Shown here: positions 17,590-26,787 of the stretch, one piece after another
How the letters are laid out: every line of letters begins with the position of its first letter
Position numbering within the stretch: the stretch's first letter is position 1
DNA from: JAAUTY01 sp964397305
GTDB lineage: Bacteria > Cyanobacteriota > Cyanobacteriia > Cyanobacteriales > Spirulinaceae
NCBI GenBank assembly: GCA_964397305.1
Contig: CAYNIP010000019.1
Coordinates: 1-64,000, forward strand
DNA: 64,000 bases
Reading direction: 5' to 3'
The notes under the pieces: model-generated
What the model was told of the DNA's origin: nothing
The model's input: only the letters and a program-made list of their open reading frames with translations
The model's database searches: none
Program-made: the position numbers and the translations under genes

Positions 17590-19188
17590 TTAGTAGGCGA
17601 TCGCGCAGCCATCGGCCCGGGGCTCGGAGGCGGCCACGAGGACCTCGCCGTGGCGGAGGATGAGCTGCCCCTTGCCGAACTGCTCATAGCGAGGGGTGAG
17701 GGCGACGCGGTGGCCGCGATCGCTCAGGCCGGCGGCGATCTCAGCCCCCGCTGTTGCCTCAAGCAGGAGGCGATCGCCCCGCAGAAACCGCCAGCGCGGC
17801 GCATCCAGAACCGCTTGGGGATTCAGCCCGTAGTCCGCCAGATTTACGGTCACTTGGACATGGCCCTGGGGCTGCATCGGCGCGCCCATGACGCCAAAGG
17901 GTCCTAGGGGCGCGCCCGCGCGCGTGAAGAAGCCCGGGATGATGGTGTGGAAGGGCCGCTTCTGGGGGGCCACGGCATTGGGGTGCTGGAGGTTGGTGCT
18001 AAAGCCCGTGCCGCGATTGTGCAGGGCAATGCCCGTCCCCGGAATCAGGACGCCGCTGCCAAAACCGTTGTAATTCGACTGGATGAAGGAGACGAGCAAC
18101 TCGCCATCAGCCGCGCAAAGGTAGACCGTCCCTCCCTGGGGAAGCCCGGGGGTAACGGTGGTTAAGGCCTGATCTTGAAGCAACTGGCGGCGCTGGGCCG
18201 CATAGGCTGGTGCTAGCAGCTCAGCTACACTCACGGTCATGGCTGCTGGCTCAGCGACGGTGGCGTAGACATCGGCAAAGGCGAGCTTCATCGCTTCGAT
18301 TTGCAGGTGATAGCTGGTGGCCGACTCGCGCGGGTATTGCGACAAGTCGCAGCCCTGGAGGATATTCAGGGCCAGGAGGGCGGCGAGGCCCTGGGTGTTG
18401 GGGGGCAATTCCCACACGGTCAGGTCGCCGTAGGTCGTCGCGAGGGGCTCCACCCACTCGGGTTGATGCTGGTGGAGATCCTCGAGACTCAGCCAGCCCC
18501 CGGTCTCGCTGGCAAAGGCGGCGATCGCCGTCGCCAGGTCGCCCCGATAGAAGCTGTCGCCGCCCGTGGTGGCGATCGCCGCCAAGGTCGCCGCATGGGC
18601 CGGACTCGCCCACCGCTCCCCGGCCTGGGGGGCGCGATCGCCGGGAAAAAACACGTCCTTAAAAGGCTGAAACTCCGGCGGCCCTAGGAGCAAGTAGCGG
18701 GTGGCGGCGGCCTGCCAGGCGCTGGCGGTCACGGGCGACACCGCAAAGCCCTCCCGGGCATAGCGTTGGGCTGGACCGAACAATTGCTCAAAGGGCAACC
18801 GGCCCCAGCGCTCCCAGAGGGCTCGCCAAGCGGAGACGGCCCCGGGCACCGTCACCACCGGCCAGCCCACCTCGGGCATCTGGCTCAGGCCCGCAAAGGC
18901 TGCCGGGTCTAAGGCGGCGGGGCTGCGCCCGGAGGCATTGAGCCCGTGCAGGCGACCGTCCCAGACCAGGGCCAGGGCATCCCCGCCGATGCCGTTGGCG
19001 GTGGGTTCCACCACGGTGAGGGCGATCGCCATTGCCACGGCCGCATCGACCGCATTGCCCCCCGCCAGCAGCATTTCGATGCCCGCCAAGGAGGCGAGGG
19101 GCTGACTGGTGGCCACAGCCCCGTGGTGGCCAAAGAGAACCCGCCGCTGGGAGGGGTAAGGGTAAGCTGTGAAATCGCAGGAGAGCAT
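17590..19188 (-). CDS. ggt: Gamma-glutamyltransferase family protein
   Basis: A 532-aa N-terminal-nucleophile hydrolase that would cleave gamma-glutamyl amide bonds such as that of glutathione. The large-subunit part begins with HHGAVATSQPLAS and AGGNAVDAAVA. The autoprocessing site and nucleophile Thr lie in QGGTVYLC near residue 355, followed by SNYNGFGSG and the oxyanion GTGIALHNRGTGF segment. No signal peptide is obvious, so it may be cytoplasmic, as in the shorter YwrD-type branch. It is followed on the same strand by nothing; the ATP-grasp ligase ends 82 bp upstream of its start, so the two could be co-transcribed. Confidence 0.9.
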   Translation of the reverse strand: MLSCDFTAYPYPSQRRVLFGHHGAVATSQPLASLAGIEMLLAGGNAVDAAVAMAIALTVVEPTANGIGGDALALVWDGRLHGLNASGRSPAALDPAAFAGLSQMPEVGWPVVTVPGAVSAWRALWERWGRLPFEQLFGPAQRYAREGFAVSPVTASAWQAAATRYLLLGPPEFQPFKDVFFPGDRAPQAGERWASPAHAATLAAIATTGGDSFYRGDLATAIAAFASETGGWLSLEDLHQHQPEWVEPLATTYGDLTVWELPPNTQGLAALLALNILQGCDLSQYPRESATSYHLQIEAMKLAFADVYATVAEPAAMTVSVAELLAPAYAAQRRQLLQDQALTTVTPGLPQGGTVYLCAADGELLVSFIQSNYNGFGSGVLIPGTGIALHNRGTGFSTNLQHPNAVAPQKRPFHTIIPGFFTRAGAPLGPFGVMGAPMQPQGHVQVTVNLADYGLNPQAVLDAPRWRFLRGDRLLLEATAGAEIAAGLSDRGHRVALTPRYEQFGKGQLILRHGEVLVAASEPRADGCAIAY

Positions 19189-19270
19189 GGCGAGGGAGGG
19201 AGGTAACTATGATTGCATCCTATACCTCAATATGCGAGGCCCAAGGCCGCCAGCCCCGCCACCGCCGGGG

Positions 19271-20902
19271 CTAGTCTCCCCCCAGCCACGTAATCGGCAG
19301 GGGGGGCGAGGGCAGGAGGGGGGAGGTGTAGGCTTCCTGGGTGTGGGCGGCTGTTTCGGCGTCCAGGACGGCTTCGACGCGGGCGAATTGGGCTTCCGCT
19401 TCTTCCAGGGAGTTGCCGATGCTGGTGAGCCCCAATTTACCAAACTCCGAGAGGGCTCCCATGAGGTGAAAGACCGTGCCCGTGCGGTTGCTGCTGTCGA
19501 AGTGGAGGCGGTGGCGCGTGATGATGTCCATCAAATCACTGGGGAGTAGGCCGCGATAGTGGGGCTTTTGCAAGTTGTCCGAGGCGATGTAGTACTTTTC
19601 CTGGCCTTGCTGACTGTAGAACAAGCCGCTGGTGGGATCGTAATAGCCGTTGGTGAGGAGCTTGAGGGTCATGAAGGGGTGGGTTGTACCCCCCTTGCGG
19701 AGATTGATTTCGATGGCTTCGAGGCTCCAAGTCTGGGTTCTGGGCTCCTGCACGGCGATGAAATCGACACTGTAGCGCTCGATCGCCCCTTTGGCGGCTA
19801 GGACTTCGCCGACTTGGAGGCCGTAGGTTTGGAGCGGCAATCGGTAGGCGGCATCGGCCGGGAAGCGGCAGCCGAGGTAGATTTGGCCGTCGGGGCCGCC
19901 GAGAATTTGGTCGTGGGTGGAGAGAATTTCCACGGCGCCGTTCGGGGCGATGTAGCCCTGGACGCTGGGCGATCGCTTCACCTCCCCTTCGATGAAGGCC
20001 TCGGCGATCGCCCCCAGATCCGTGACCCGGCGGCCGAAGTGAGCCCAAGTCTCCTCGCGAGCCTGAAAGCTGAGGGTCGGCAAACAATCTCGCAGGGCCG
20101 CGACCCGTTCAGCGTGGCTGGCGGCGCTGATGCCCGGCGCGACGCGAGCAAGGGAGCGTAAGTCGAGGATGGCGTTGCCTTCGCCGGAGAAGCCCTCATT
20201 GAGCTTAATCGCCAGGCGCTGCAACTGGGGCTGACGCTCCCAGACCGTGGCGGCCGCTTCAAGCAGATCGGGCTCGCTCCACACTAGGGGACTGCCCTCG
20301 GGGTGGGGCACGCCAGCCGTGGCAAAGATTTCGCGGCTGCCGCTCTTGGTTCCCCAGTAGAGGAGGTCGGGGGAACAGGCCAAGAGGGGAATCCCCAGAC
20401 GCAGGGACAGTTCCTGCTCGAGGGGGGATGAATTGAAGCAGACCATGTAGGACTTGTCCGCCCGGAGGGCCTTGCGGATGCGCTCGATCAGGCGGGGCCG
20501 CTCGAGGATTTTTTGTGAGAGGGGCTTGAGGGACGAGTCGTAGGCCGCCAGCAACATCAGGCGATCGCGGGCATGGGAGAAGGGAATTCCCGGCAGCAGT
20601 TGCAGGTAGTAGTCCACGATCGCCGGGCAGAGGGGCTGGGCGGTGACGTAGATCAGGCGCGTGTAAGGACTCCGCAGGCGGATCAGGGAAAAAAGCAGCC
20701 GTTCTTCGTAGTGGAGAAAGCCCGAGACCTTCTCAAGCTGCTGCTGGTCGAGGCTGAAGGAGGGAATGACGAGAATATCGCGATCATCCAGGTCCGAGAG
20801 ATCCACACTGGCGGCGTAGTGGCGCAACTGCGCTTGCAGCTCTTGGAATCGCCGACCCGCATCGGCGATCGGCTGCTCTGCAATCGTGACCCAATCATTC
20901 AC
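19271..20902 (-). CDS. ATP-grasp peptide ligase of the PGM1-related type
   Basis: A 543-aa protein with a pre-ATP-grasp domain (about 1-190, with FNSSPLEQEL and the LLYWGTKSGSREIFA segment) and an ATP-grasp domain (about 190-430) containing the nucleotide-binding LNEGFSGEGNA loop and the metal-site EINLRKGGTTHP motif near residue 388. Proteins with this architecture are annotated as peptide ligase PGM1-related and form amide bonds between carboxylates and amines. The natural substrates in cyanobacteria are not known to me. Start is GTG 20902. It lies upstream of the gamma-glutamyltransferase gene on the same strand and diverges from a methyltransferase gene. Confidence 0.8.
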   Translation of the reverse strand: MNDWVTIAEQPIADAGRRFQELQAQLRHYAASVDLSDLDDRDILVIPSFSLDQQQLEKVSGFLHYEERLLFSLIRLRSPYTRLIYVTAQPLCPAIVDYYLQLLPGIPFSHARDRLMLLAAYDSSLKPLSQKILERPRLIERIRKALRADKSYMVCFNSSPLEQELSLRLGIPLLACSPDLLYWGTKSGSREIFATAGVPHPEGSPLVWSEPDLLEAAATVWERQPQLQRLAIKLNEGFSGEGNAILDLRSLARVAPGISAASHAERVAALRDCLPTLSFQAREETWAHFGRRVTDLGAIAEAFIEGEVKRSPSVQGYIAPNGAVEILSTHDQILGGPDGQIYLGCRFPADAAYRLPLQTYGLQVGEVLAAKGAIERYSVDFIAVQEPRTQTWSLEAIEINLRKGGTTHPFMTLKLLTNGYYDPTSGLFYSQQGQEKYYIASDNLQKPHYRGLLPSDLMDIITRHRLHFDSSNRTGTVFHLMGALSEFGKLGLTSIGNSLEEAEAQFARVEAVLDAETAAHTQEAYTSPLLPSPPLPITWLGGD

Positions 20903-21067
20903 AGTATCCGCCGCGCCTCAACGGTGAAGTCAACTGTTATCTTAATCGCTGCGGTCCAGTTCAGCGCAAAAATCCCCCCATCCCTGGGCTATGCTGGGAT
21001 GCAGGCTCGCTCTGGGCGGAGGCCCCGGCCGGGCTGATTCCACTGCTCTTGTTTGGCAAACTGCCGC

Positions 21068-21847
21068 GTGGCTCATTTTCCTACCCCCCCCTTTCTGGCC
21101 CGCTTTTGGACCGATGCGTTTGACCTCGAAGCCCATCTCGGCGCGTTTCTCAACCTGAAGCCGGAGCAACTGGCGACACGCCTCCAGGAGAGCCAGCAGC
21201 AGTTGGCGGCCCTGGGGCGGCGAGATTTTGACTGGGCGGCGGCGAGCGAGTTTTATCGCGATCGCGTCGGGGAGATCTACCTGCTGGAGCTGAGTGCTTG
21301 GCACTTGAGCAGCCGGGACTATATTGGCGATACCTTGCGCTTGGTGAGCGATCGCGCCCGAGGCCGGGTGCTCGATTTTGGCGGCGGCATTGGCACCCAT
21401 ACCCTGGGGGCGGCCCTGTCGCCCCAGGTCGAACAGGTGGTGTTCTGTGATCTCAACCCCCGTCACTGCGAGTTCGTCACCGCCCGAGCCCAGAAGCTGG
21501 GCCTGGAAACGAAGATTACCTGCCAGGCGGCGATCGCCGACGGTGAATCCTTCGATACGATTCTCTGCTTCGACCTGCTAGAGCACCTGCCCGATCCCAG
21601 CGCCCAGCTCCGCTGGTTTCACCGCGCCCTGGCCCCCGAGGGGCATATCCTGCTCAACTGGTACTTTTTTAAGGGCTTTGAGCAAGAGTTCCCCTTCCAT
21701 CTCGAGGACCCGGTGCAGGTTGATCACTTTTTCTGCACCTTGCAGGACCATTTCCTCGAAGTCTTTCACCCCTACTACATCACGGCCCGCTGCTATCGGC
21801 CCAGACCCGCGCCCCTCCCGGCGGCCGTCCGTCCCCCAGCTCCGTAG
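21068..21847 (+). CDS. Class I SAM-dependent methyltransferase
   Basis: About 259 aa with a Rossmann methyltransferase fold. Motif I is VLDFGGGIGTHTLG (about residue 103), motif II FCDLNPRH, motif IV ILCFDLLEHLPDP and motif VI GHILLNWYFF. The N-terminal 95 residues are helical and probably form a substrate cap. No family-specific motif identifies the acceptor. GTG 21068 is chosen; a TTG at 21053 in the same frame is an alternative. It is divergent from the ATP-grasp ligase gene with 165 bp between them, so shared regulation is possible. The extreme C-terminus is Pro/Ala rich. Confidence 0.8.
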   Translation: MAHFPTPPFLARFWTDAFDLEAHLGAFLNLKPEQLATRLQESQQQLAALGRRDFDWAAASEFYRDRVGEIYLLELSAWHLSSRDYIGDTLRLVSDRARGRVLDFGGGIGTHTLGAALSPQVEQVVFCDLNPRHCEFVTARAQKLGLETKITCQAAIADGESFDTILCFDLLEHLPDPSAQLRWFHRALAPEGHILLNWYFFKGFEQEFPFHLEDPVQVDHFFCTLQDHFLEVFHPYYITARCYRPRPAPLPAAVRPPAP

Positions 21848-21979
21848 CCCAAGCCGGGGGGCCGAGGTCCTCAGCCCGTGCTTCAGCCGTAATGACCGAC
21901 GCGCCCGCAAGCCTGATCATCGGCAGGGTTCAGCCAAGCCTCATGACCCCATGGGGGTACGGCCCCTCCGGTAGTCCTG

Positions 21980-22321
21980 CTAGAGGTAGTCCGCGAGGAA
22001 GTCAAAGGTATCCGCATCCGGTCGCTCAAAGGGGTCATCTTCCCAGCAGGGCTCCGGCCAGAGACCGTGGAGGGCACTGGTGACATCTGTGCAGACTACC
22101 TCCATATCATCAACGCTGAACAAAATATCCAAGGCCTGCCAATCGCGGGCCTTGAGGGAAGCTAAGGGCGCGCCGTGATACTCGCCTTCAAAGAAGCGAT
22201 AGCGAGGGGCGATGAAGGAATGATCACGGCGGCGATCGCGCTTCGCCTCTACCTTCGCGCTAAATTCAACCAGCTCTCGGGGAAAGGCCTCGCCGAGGTC
22301 GGGAGCAAGGGGAGCAACCAT
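21980..22321 (-). CDS. Conserved-looking 113-aa protein
   Basis: I do not know the function. The protein has a charged middle (KRDRRRDHSF), a YRFFEGEYHGAPLASL segment and an acidic C-terminus ending DTFDFLADYL. No signal peptide, membrane helix or catalytic motif is visible. Its residue composition and codon pattern are those of a real gene. I believe similar proteins occur in other cyanobacteria, but I cannot confirm this here. It starts with ATG 22321, 187 bp away from and divergent to the PPC-domain gene. Confidence 0.65.
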   Translation of the reverse strand: MVAPLAPDLGEAFPRELVEFSAKVEAKRDRRRDHSFIAPRYRFFEGEYHGAPLASLKARDWQALDILFSVDDMEVVCTDVTSALHGLWPEPCWEDDPFERPDADTFDFLADYL

Positions 22322-22508
22322 AGACCGCTCATTGCGGATTTAGTAGACGCAGCAGCCAACGGAGTCAGGGAACGCAGCCCTGCGAAAGGAATTGGATCGA
22401 TTGAGTAGATTGAGCACCCCAAAGACGAAGGCGCTTTCTAGCACCCCTCGTTCCCCTTATCGTATCCTAGGCTGACAGGATGCAGACGCGATTCTGAGCT
22501 GAATTTCC

Positions 22509-22922
22509 ATGCAGATCTACGCACTGCGACTCACCCCCGGCCAGGACTTGCGGCAGGAGCTCGAGGCCTGGGCCCGGCAGCAGGCGATCGCCGCGAGCTA
22601 CCTCTTAGCAGCCGTTGGGAGCTTGCAGCCGGCGCGGCTGCGGTTGGCGGGGCAGGCGACAGCGACCCTGTTCCCAGGTCCGGTGGAACTGATCGCCCTC
22701 AACGGGCTGCTCTCCCAGCAGGGAGCGCATCTGCACGGGGCGATCGCCGATGCCCAGGGCCGCGTCTATGGCGGTCACATCGTCGGGGGCTGCTTGATCT
22801 ACACCACGGCCGAGCTAGTCCTGGGAACGGCGCCCCAGCTCGACTTTCAGCGCGAGCTTGACCCCCAGACGGGCTACCCAGAACTAAAGATCCGGGGCCG
22901 GGAGGCCGGCGAGAGTCCCTAG
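22509..22922 (+). CDS. PPC (DUF296) domain DNA-binding-type protein
   Basis: This 137-aa protein consists of a single PPC/DUF296 domain, the trimeric fold found alone in bacteria and in plant AT-hook AHL proteins. Diagnostic segments are SYLLAAVGSLQPARLRL, HLHGAIADAQGRVYGGHIVGG and the TAELVLG strand. The conserved His of HLHG and GGH suggest a metal or ligand site at the trimer interface. Bacterial members are proposed to have regulatory roles. It ends 105 bp before the first baseplate gene on the same strand, but the spacer is GC-rich and may separate the units. Confidence 0.88.
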   Translation: MQIYALRLTPGQDLRQELEAWARQQAIAASYLLAAVGSLQPARLRLAGQATATLFPGPVELIALNGLLSQQGAHLHGAIADAQGRVYGGHIVGGCLIYTTAELVLGTAPQLDFQRELDPQTGYPELKIRGREAGESP

Positions 22923-23027
22923 GGGGAGGGGGAGCGGGCGCGGGCGCGGGCAATCTCGACCTTGGTCGAATAGGCGCTGAGATGGCGATCGCCCTATAGT
23001 GGCGGCACTCTGGCTTGCTGGTTTCCT

Positions 23028-23450
23028 ATGCCCCGACCGCCCCACGCCACGACTGCTCCCCCCCACCTTGGCTGTGGTCTCAGCTTTCCTTTGCAGATTG
23101 ACGCGCGCGGCAACGTGCAACTGAGCGCTGGGGAACTTAACGTCCGTGAGTCGATTGGGTTAATCTTGGGAACCCAATTAGGGGAGCGAGTGTATCGGGC
23201 GAATTTTGGCTGCCGTCTGGCGGAGCTAGCCTTTGCGCCCCTGAACACCCAGACCCTCCTGGCCATGCGCCTGTACGTTGAAGAAGCACTCAACACGTGG
23301 GAACCTCGTATTGCCCTCGAATCCGTCCAGACGGAGCCGGACCCGGTGCGAGGGCGCGTCGATATCACCATCAACTACCGGCTGCGCGCCAACCATGTTC
23401 CCGGCAGTTTGGTTTATCCCTTCTACCTCCAGGCGGACGGTGAAAGCTAG
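23028..23450 (+). CDS. gp25/GPW-like baseplate wedge protein
   Basis: A 140-aa homologue of T4 gp25, the small lysozyme-fold protein that links the inner baseplate to the sheath in contractile phages, T6SS and extracellular injection systems. After about 40 variable residues it shows VRESIGLILGTQLGERVYRANFGCRL, which contains the EPR-like sheath-initiating helix region, and then ALNTWEPRIAL with the conserved WEPRI motif. It is the first gene of a tight plus-strand cluster, 26 bp before the baseplate J gene. No sheath, tube or ATPase gene lies next to it in this window. Confidence 0.88.
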   Translation: MPRPPHATTAPPHLGCGLSFPLQIDARGNVQLSAGELNVRESIGLILGTQLGERVYRANFGCRLAELAFAPLNTQTLLAMRLYVEEALNTWEPRIALESVQTEPDPVRGRVDITINYRLRANHVPGSLVYPFYLQADGES

Positions 23451-23476
23451 CTTGCTCCTCTTCTCTTGGCTGCTGT

Positions 23477-25699
23477 ATGGACTTCGATTTTCTCCCCAAC
23501 CTTCCCAAGTCCGACCTAGATGACCGCCGCTTTGAAGACTTGGTGGAGGAATGCCTGTTGCGGATTCCCCGCTATTGCCCCGAGTGGACGAACTACAACC
23601 CCAGTGATCCCGGCATTACCCTGATCGAGCTGTTTGCCTGGTTGACAGACCAGATGATGCAGCGCTTCAACCAAGTGCCGCGCCGTCACTATGTCGCCTT
23701 TCTGGAACTGCTGGGCGTGCGGCTGCACCCCCCCAGCCCCGCCCAGACCGACCTCACTTTCTACTTGGCTGGTGAACTGCCCCAGCGCTACACCATTCCA
23801 GCGGGGATCGAGGTGGCCACGGAGCGGACCAGCAACGACGCCGCCATTGTCTTCAGCACCGACCGGCCCCTGATCATCGACAAGCCCCGCCTGCGCTACT
23901 GCCTGATCGCCAGCCAAACGGAGGCCAGGCCGCAGATCCTCCGGGATGCGTTTGCCAACCTCTGGACCGAGCAGACCAACGGCGCTTGGTCCGGCCCGGA
24001 GCTGCCGATCTTCAGCGACCAACCCCAGCCTGGCAACTGCTTCTACCTCGTCTTTGGGGAAGGGGAGCAGATCGAGGGTAACGTGATCGCGCTGACGGTG
24101 CGGGGTCAGGCGGCCACCCCGACCGGGATTGATCCCAATGACCCGCCCCGCCGCTGGGAGGCCTGGGATGGGGCCTTTTGGCAACCCGTATTGCTGGATG
24201 GGGCCGACGATGCCACCCAGGGCTTCAGCTTCAATGAACTCGCCCGCCAAGGGGGCAATCCGTTGCAGGGGGCGGACGTTATTTTGCACCTCCCCCAGAG
24301 CTTTCCCGTGGCCCAGTTCGGCACGTATCGGGGCCGCTGGCTGCGCTGCACCTATACCACCCCCCGCCTGACCCAGCCCGGCTATACGGCGGCCCCGCGC
24401 CTCGTCGGTCTGGCGGTGCAAGCGACCGGTGGCACGGTTAACGCCAGCCAGGGACGCCGGCTGGAGCGGGAGGTCCTGGGGGCCAGTAGTGGCAAGCCGG
24501 GCCAGCAGTTTCAACTGCGGGAGTTCCCGGTTTTGCCGCGCCAGGAGGGGGAATACTTGGTGGTCGTGCCGCCGGGGGGTCTGCCTCAGCGGTGGGTTGA
24601 AGTGAGTGACTTTGCGGACTCGGGCCCGGAAGATCTGCACTACACCTTGGATTCCGTCAGCGGCACGCTCCAGTTTGGGCCCCTGATTCGGGAGCCGAGC
24701 CAGTTGCTGACGGCGACCCGGGGACCCTATGCGCCTAGGGAGCAGGCGATGGCCATGGCCCAGCAGCGTCAGAGCCAGGTAACCAATGGTGCGATGGCTC
24801 CGGCCGTCGGCTCCGAGAGCATTAACCGCCTCGATCACCAGTACGGCGCGATCCCGCCCCGGGGGGCGCGGTTGATCTTCGCCAGCTACCGCACGGGCGG
24901 CGGCCAGCGGGGTAATGTGCAACCCCATACCCTGCGAGTGCTGAAGGCGGCTGTGCCCCATGTCACCAGCGTGACCAACCACGGCCCAGCCCGCAACGGT
25001 GCGGATGCGGAGACTCTGGAGCAGGCGGCCCTGCGGGTGCCGCGCCTGCTGCGAAGTCGCGATCGCGCCATTACCCCCGAAGACTTCGAGATCCTAACCC
25101 TGGAAGCCGGCCGGGGAGCGGTGGCCCGAGCCCGCTGCCTCCCGGCCGACCCGGAGCACCCGGGCACGGTGACATTGCTCGTCGTTCCCCAGGCCCAAGG
25201 GGCCTCAGCCCCCGAGCAGGGCCTTGTGCCGGACCTGTTCGCCTTGACGCCGGAGCTGGAGCAGCAGATTTTGGCGTTCCTCAATGAGCGCAAGCTGCTG
25301 GGAACCCAGGTGCGTTGCCGTCCGCCAGACTATGTGGGCGTGTCAGTGCAGACGGAGGTGGCCCTGGAACCGGCTTACAACAACCCCGACGCTCGCCGCG
25401 AGATTTTGGCCCAGTTGCGGGCTGCCCTCTACCGTTTCCTCAACCCGCTCACCGGGGGCAATGATGGACGGGGCTGGACCTTCGGCCGGCCGGTGTATCC
25501 TTCTGATATTGTCGCTCTCTTCCAACAAGTGCCGGGGATTCGCTACCTGGGGGCGGTGCAACTGTTTGCCCTGCGGCGCGCCAATGGAAGCTGGAGGCGT
25601 CTGCCGCCAGCCCCCGTGGTTGATCCCGGTCCCCACGGACTGATTGCATCTTGGGCAGATCCCCAGTTGCGCTCGGCCCACATTGTCAACGTGACCTGA
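23477..25699 (+). CDS. Baseplate assembly protein J/gp6-like (contractile injection system)
   Basis: The 740-aa protein begins with DFDFLPNLPKSDLDDRRFEDLVEE and the NPSDPGITLIELFAWLTDQM motif (about residues 35-55), both characteristic of the large 'putative baseplate assembly protein' of extracellular contractile injection systems (Afp11/Pvc11 type). The C-terminal third (about 480-700) holds the baseplate J core: NHGPARNGADAETLEQAALRVP, RAITPEDFEILTLE and the LNPLTGG...WTFGRPVYPSDI block. It would form wedge dimers that trigger sheath contraction. The central 200 residues carry Ig-like or carbohydrate-like beta segments. It is 19 bp upstream of the tail-protein gene. Confidence 0.9.
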   Translation: MDFDFLPNLPKSDLDDRRFEDLVEECLLRIPRYCPEWTNYNPSDPGITLIELFAWLTDQMMQRFNQVPRRHYVAFLELLGVRLHPPSPAQTDLTFYLAGELPQRYTIPAGIEVATERTSNDAAIVFSTDRPLIIDKPRLRYCLIASQTEARPQILRDAFANLWTEQTNGAWSGPELPIFSDQPQPGNCFYLVFGEGEQIEGNVIALTVRGQAATPTGIDPNDPPRRWEAWDGAFWQPVLLDGADDATQGFSFNELARQGGNPLQGADVILHLPQSFPVAQFGTYRGRWLRCTYTTPRLTQPGYTAAPRLVGLAVQATGGTVNASQGRRLEREVLGASSGKPGQQFQLREFPVLPRQEGEYLVVVPPGGLPQRWVEVSDFADSGPEDLHYTLDSVSGTLQFGPLIREPSQLLTATRGPYAPREQAMAMAQQRQSQVTNGAMAPAVGSESINRLDHQYGAIPPRGARLIFASYRTGGGQRGNVQPHTLRVLKAAVPHVTSVTNHGPARNGADAETLEQAALRVPRLLRSRDRAITPEDFEILTLEAGRGAVARARCLPADPEHPGTVTLLVVPQAQGASAPEQGLVPDLFALTPELEQQILAFLNERKLLGTQVRCRPPDYVGVSVQTEVALEPAYNNPDARREILAQLRAALYRFLNPLTGGNDGRGWTFGRPVYPSDIVALFQQVPGIRYLGAVQLFALRRANGSWRRLPPAPVVDPGPHGLIASWADPQLRSAHIVNVT

Positions 25700-25718
25700 T
25701 GCTCTGGGGGAGGCCCCG

Positions 25719-26729
25719 ATGTCCGCAACCCTCGATCTGCAACTGCTGCCGCTGAATCTGGCTGATGCCGTGCCGGTTCCCACCGGGACGGGGGCTGAGT
25801 TGACCCTCAGCTCCGGTCAGCGCCAGGACATTGTGCTGCATCCGGCCGAGCCGAGTGAGGTCGCCTTGCGCTTGACCAATCGCGGCCCCGAGCCCCTGGC
25901 CTTTGAGCTGCGGGTGACGGGCACGTTCCCCCGGGATTGGTGTCGCATCCTCGCGCCGACTCTCTCTTTGCCCCCTCAGCAACAGCAGGAGGTGGTACTG
26001 CTCTTCAGTGTGCCCTCGGGGTTTTTTGAACAGGCGGGGGCCCTGGAGGCTGGGGAGGAGCGGCTCCTGCTGGATCACCAGGGCCTGGTCGAGGTCTACA
26101 CGACGACCGCTGACCGCCCTCCGCAATTGGTAGAAACCATTGCCTTTAACCTCTTTGTCCGTCCTGCCAGTCTCTACACCAATTTCCTCCCCGGCCTTTA
26201 CCGCCAGAGTGACTTCTTAACTCGCTTTCTGGCGCTGTTTGAGCAGGCCTTTGAGCCCGATGTGGAGATTTTGGATAGCTTCTGGGCCTACCTTGACCCG
26301 TTGCTGGCTCCCGAAGCCCTGCTCCCCTTCTTGGCCCACTGGGTTGGTTGGCCTTGGCAACCGCACCTGAGTATGCGCCAACAGCGCTACTCGATTCGCT
26401 ACGCGATGATCATCTACCGCTGGCGAGGCACCCGGCGCGGTCTGCGGTTTGCCTTGCATTTGACCACGGGGTTGCCGCTGGAAGAGCAAGCCGCTAGTGA
26501 GGATGAGCGCTCGATTGGCATTTATGAGTCCTTTAGTCGTGGCTTTGTCCTCGGGGAGACCCAGATCGGCCACGATGCGACCTTGGGCGGTGGTCAGCCT
26601 TACCATTTTCGGGTGCGGTTGCGACCGCCGCCGGGGGTGGAGTTGGCGATCGCCCCGATCGAGGCCACGATTGAACGGGAGAAGCCGGCCTTCTGCACTT
26701 ACGATCTCACGATTGAGCCGCCAGGATAA
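25719..26729 (+). CDS. Phage tail protein I-like baseplate component
   Basis: A 336-aa protein in two parts. Residues 1-135 look like an immunoglobulin-like beta domain (LRLTNRGPEPLAFELRVTG...LPPQQQQEVVLLF). Residues 150-260 match the tail protein I/Afp12-type domain: NFLPGLYRQSDFLTRFLALFE, then LDPLLAPEALLPFLAHWVGWPW and RWRGTRRGLRFAL. In injection systems this subunit pairs with baseplate J in the wedge. A GGGGGAGG ribosome-binding site precedes the ATG. It sits 58 bp before an uncharacterised gene that probably belongs to the same transcript. Confidence 0.87.
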   Translation: MSATLDLQLLPLNLADAVPVPTGTGAELTLSSGQRQDIVLHPAEPSEVALRLTNRGPEPLAFELRVTGTFPRDWCRILAPTLSLPPQQQQEVVLLFSVPSGFFEQAGALEAGEERLLLDHQGLVEVYTTTADRPPQLVETIAFNLFVRPASLYTNFLPGLYRQSDFLTRFLALFEQAFEPDVEILDSFWAYLDPLLAPEALLPFLAHWVGWPWQPHLSMRQQRYSIRYAMIIYRWRGTRRGLRFALHLTTGLPLEEQAASEDERSIGIYESFSRGFVLGETQIGHDATLGGGQPYHFRVRLRPPPGVELAIAPIEATIEREKPAFCTYDLTIEPPG

Positions 26730-26787
26730 TCCCGGTGTGTCTCCGGTCTCCCGTTACCCCCTGATCTTTACTATCCCCCTACTCACG

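Noticed and set aside
23516..24982. A 488-codon open frame opposite the baseplate J gene
   Set aside because: High-GC antisense shadow; the plus-strand protein has clear family motifs across the same bases.
26497..26787. Upstream extension of the 444-aa baseplate-cluster gene
   Set aside because: It overlaps the tail-protein gene out of frame and shows no family-like sequence; the ATG at 26788 lies after the tail-protein stop.
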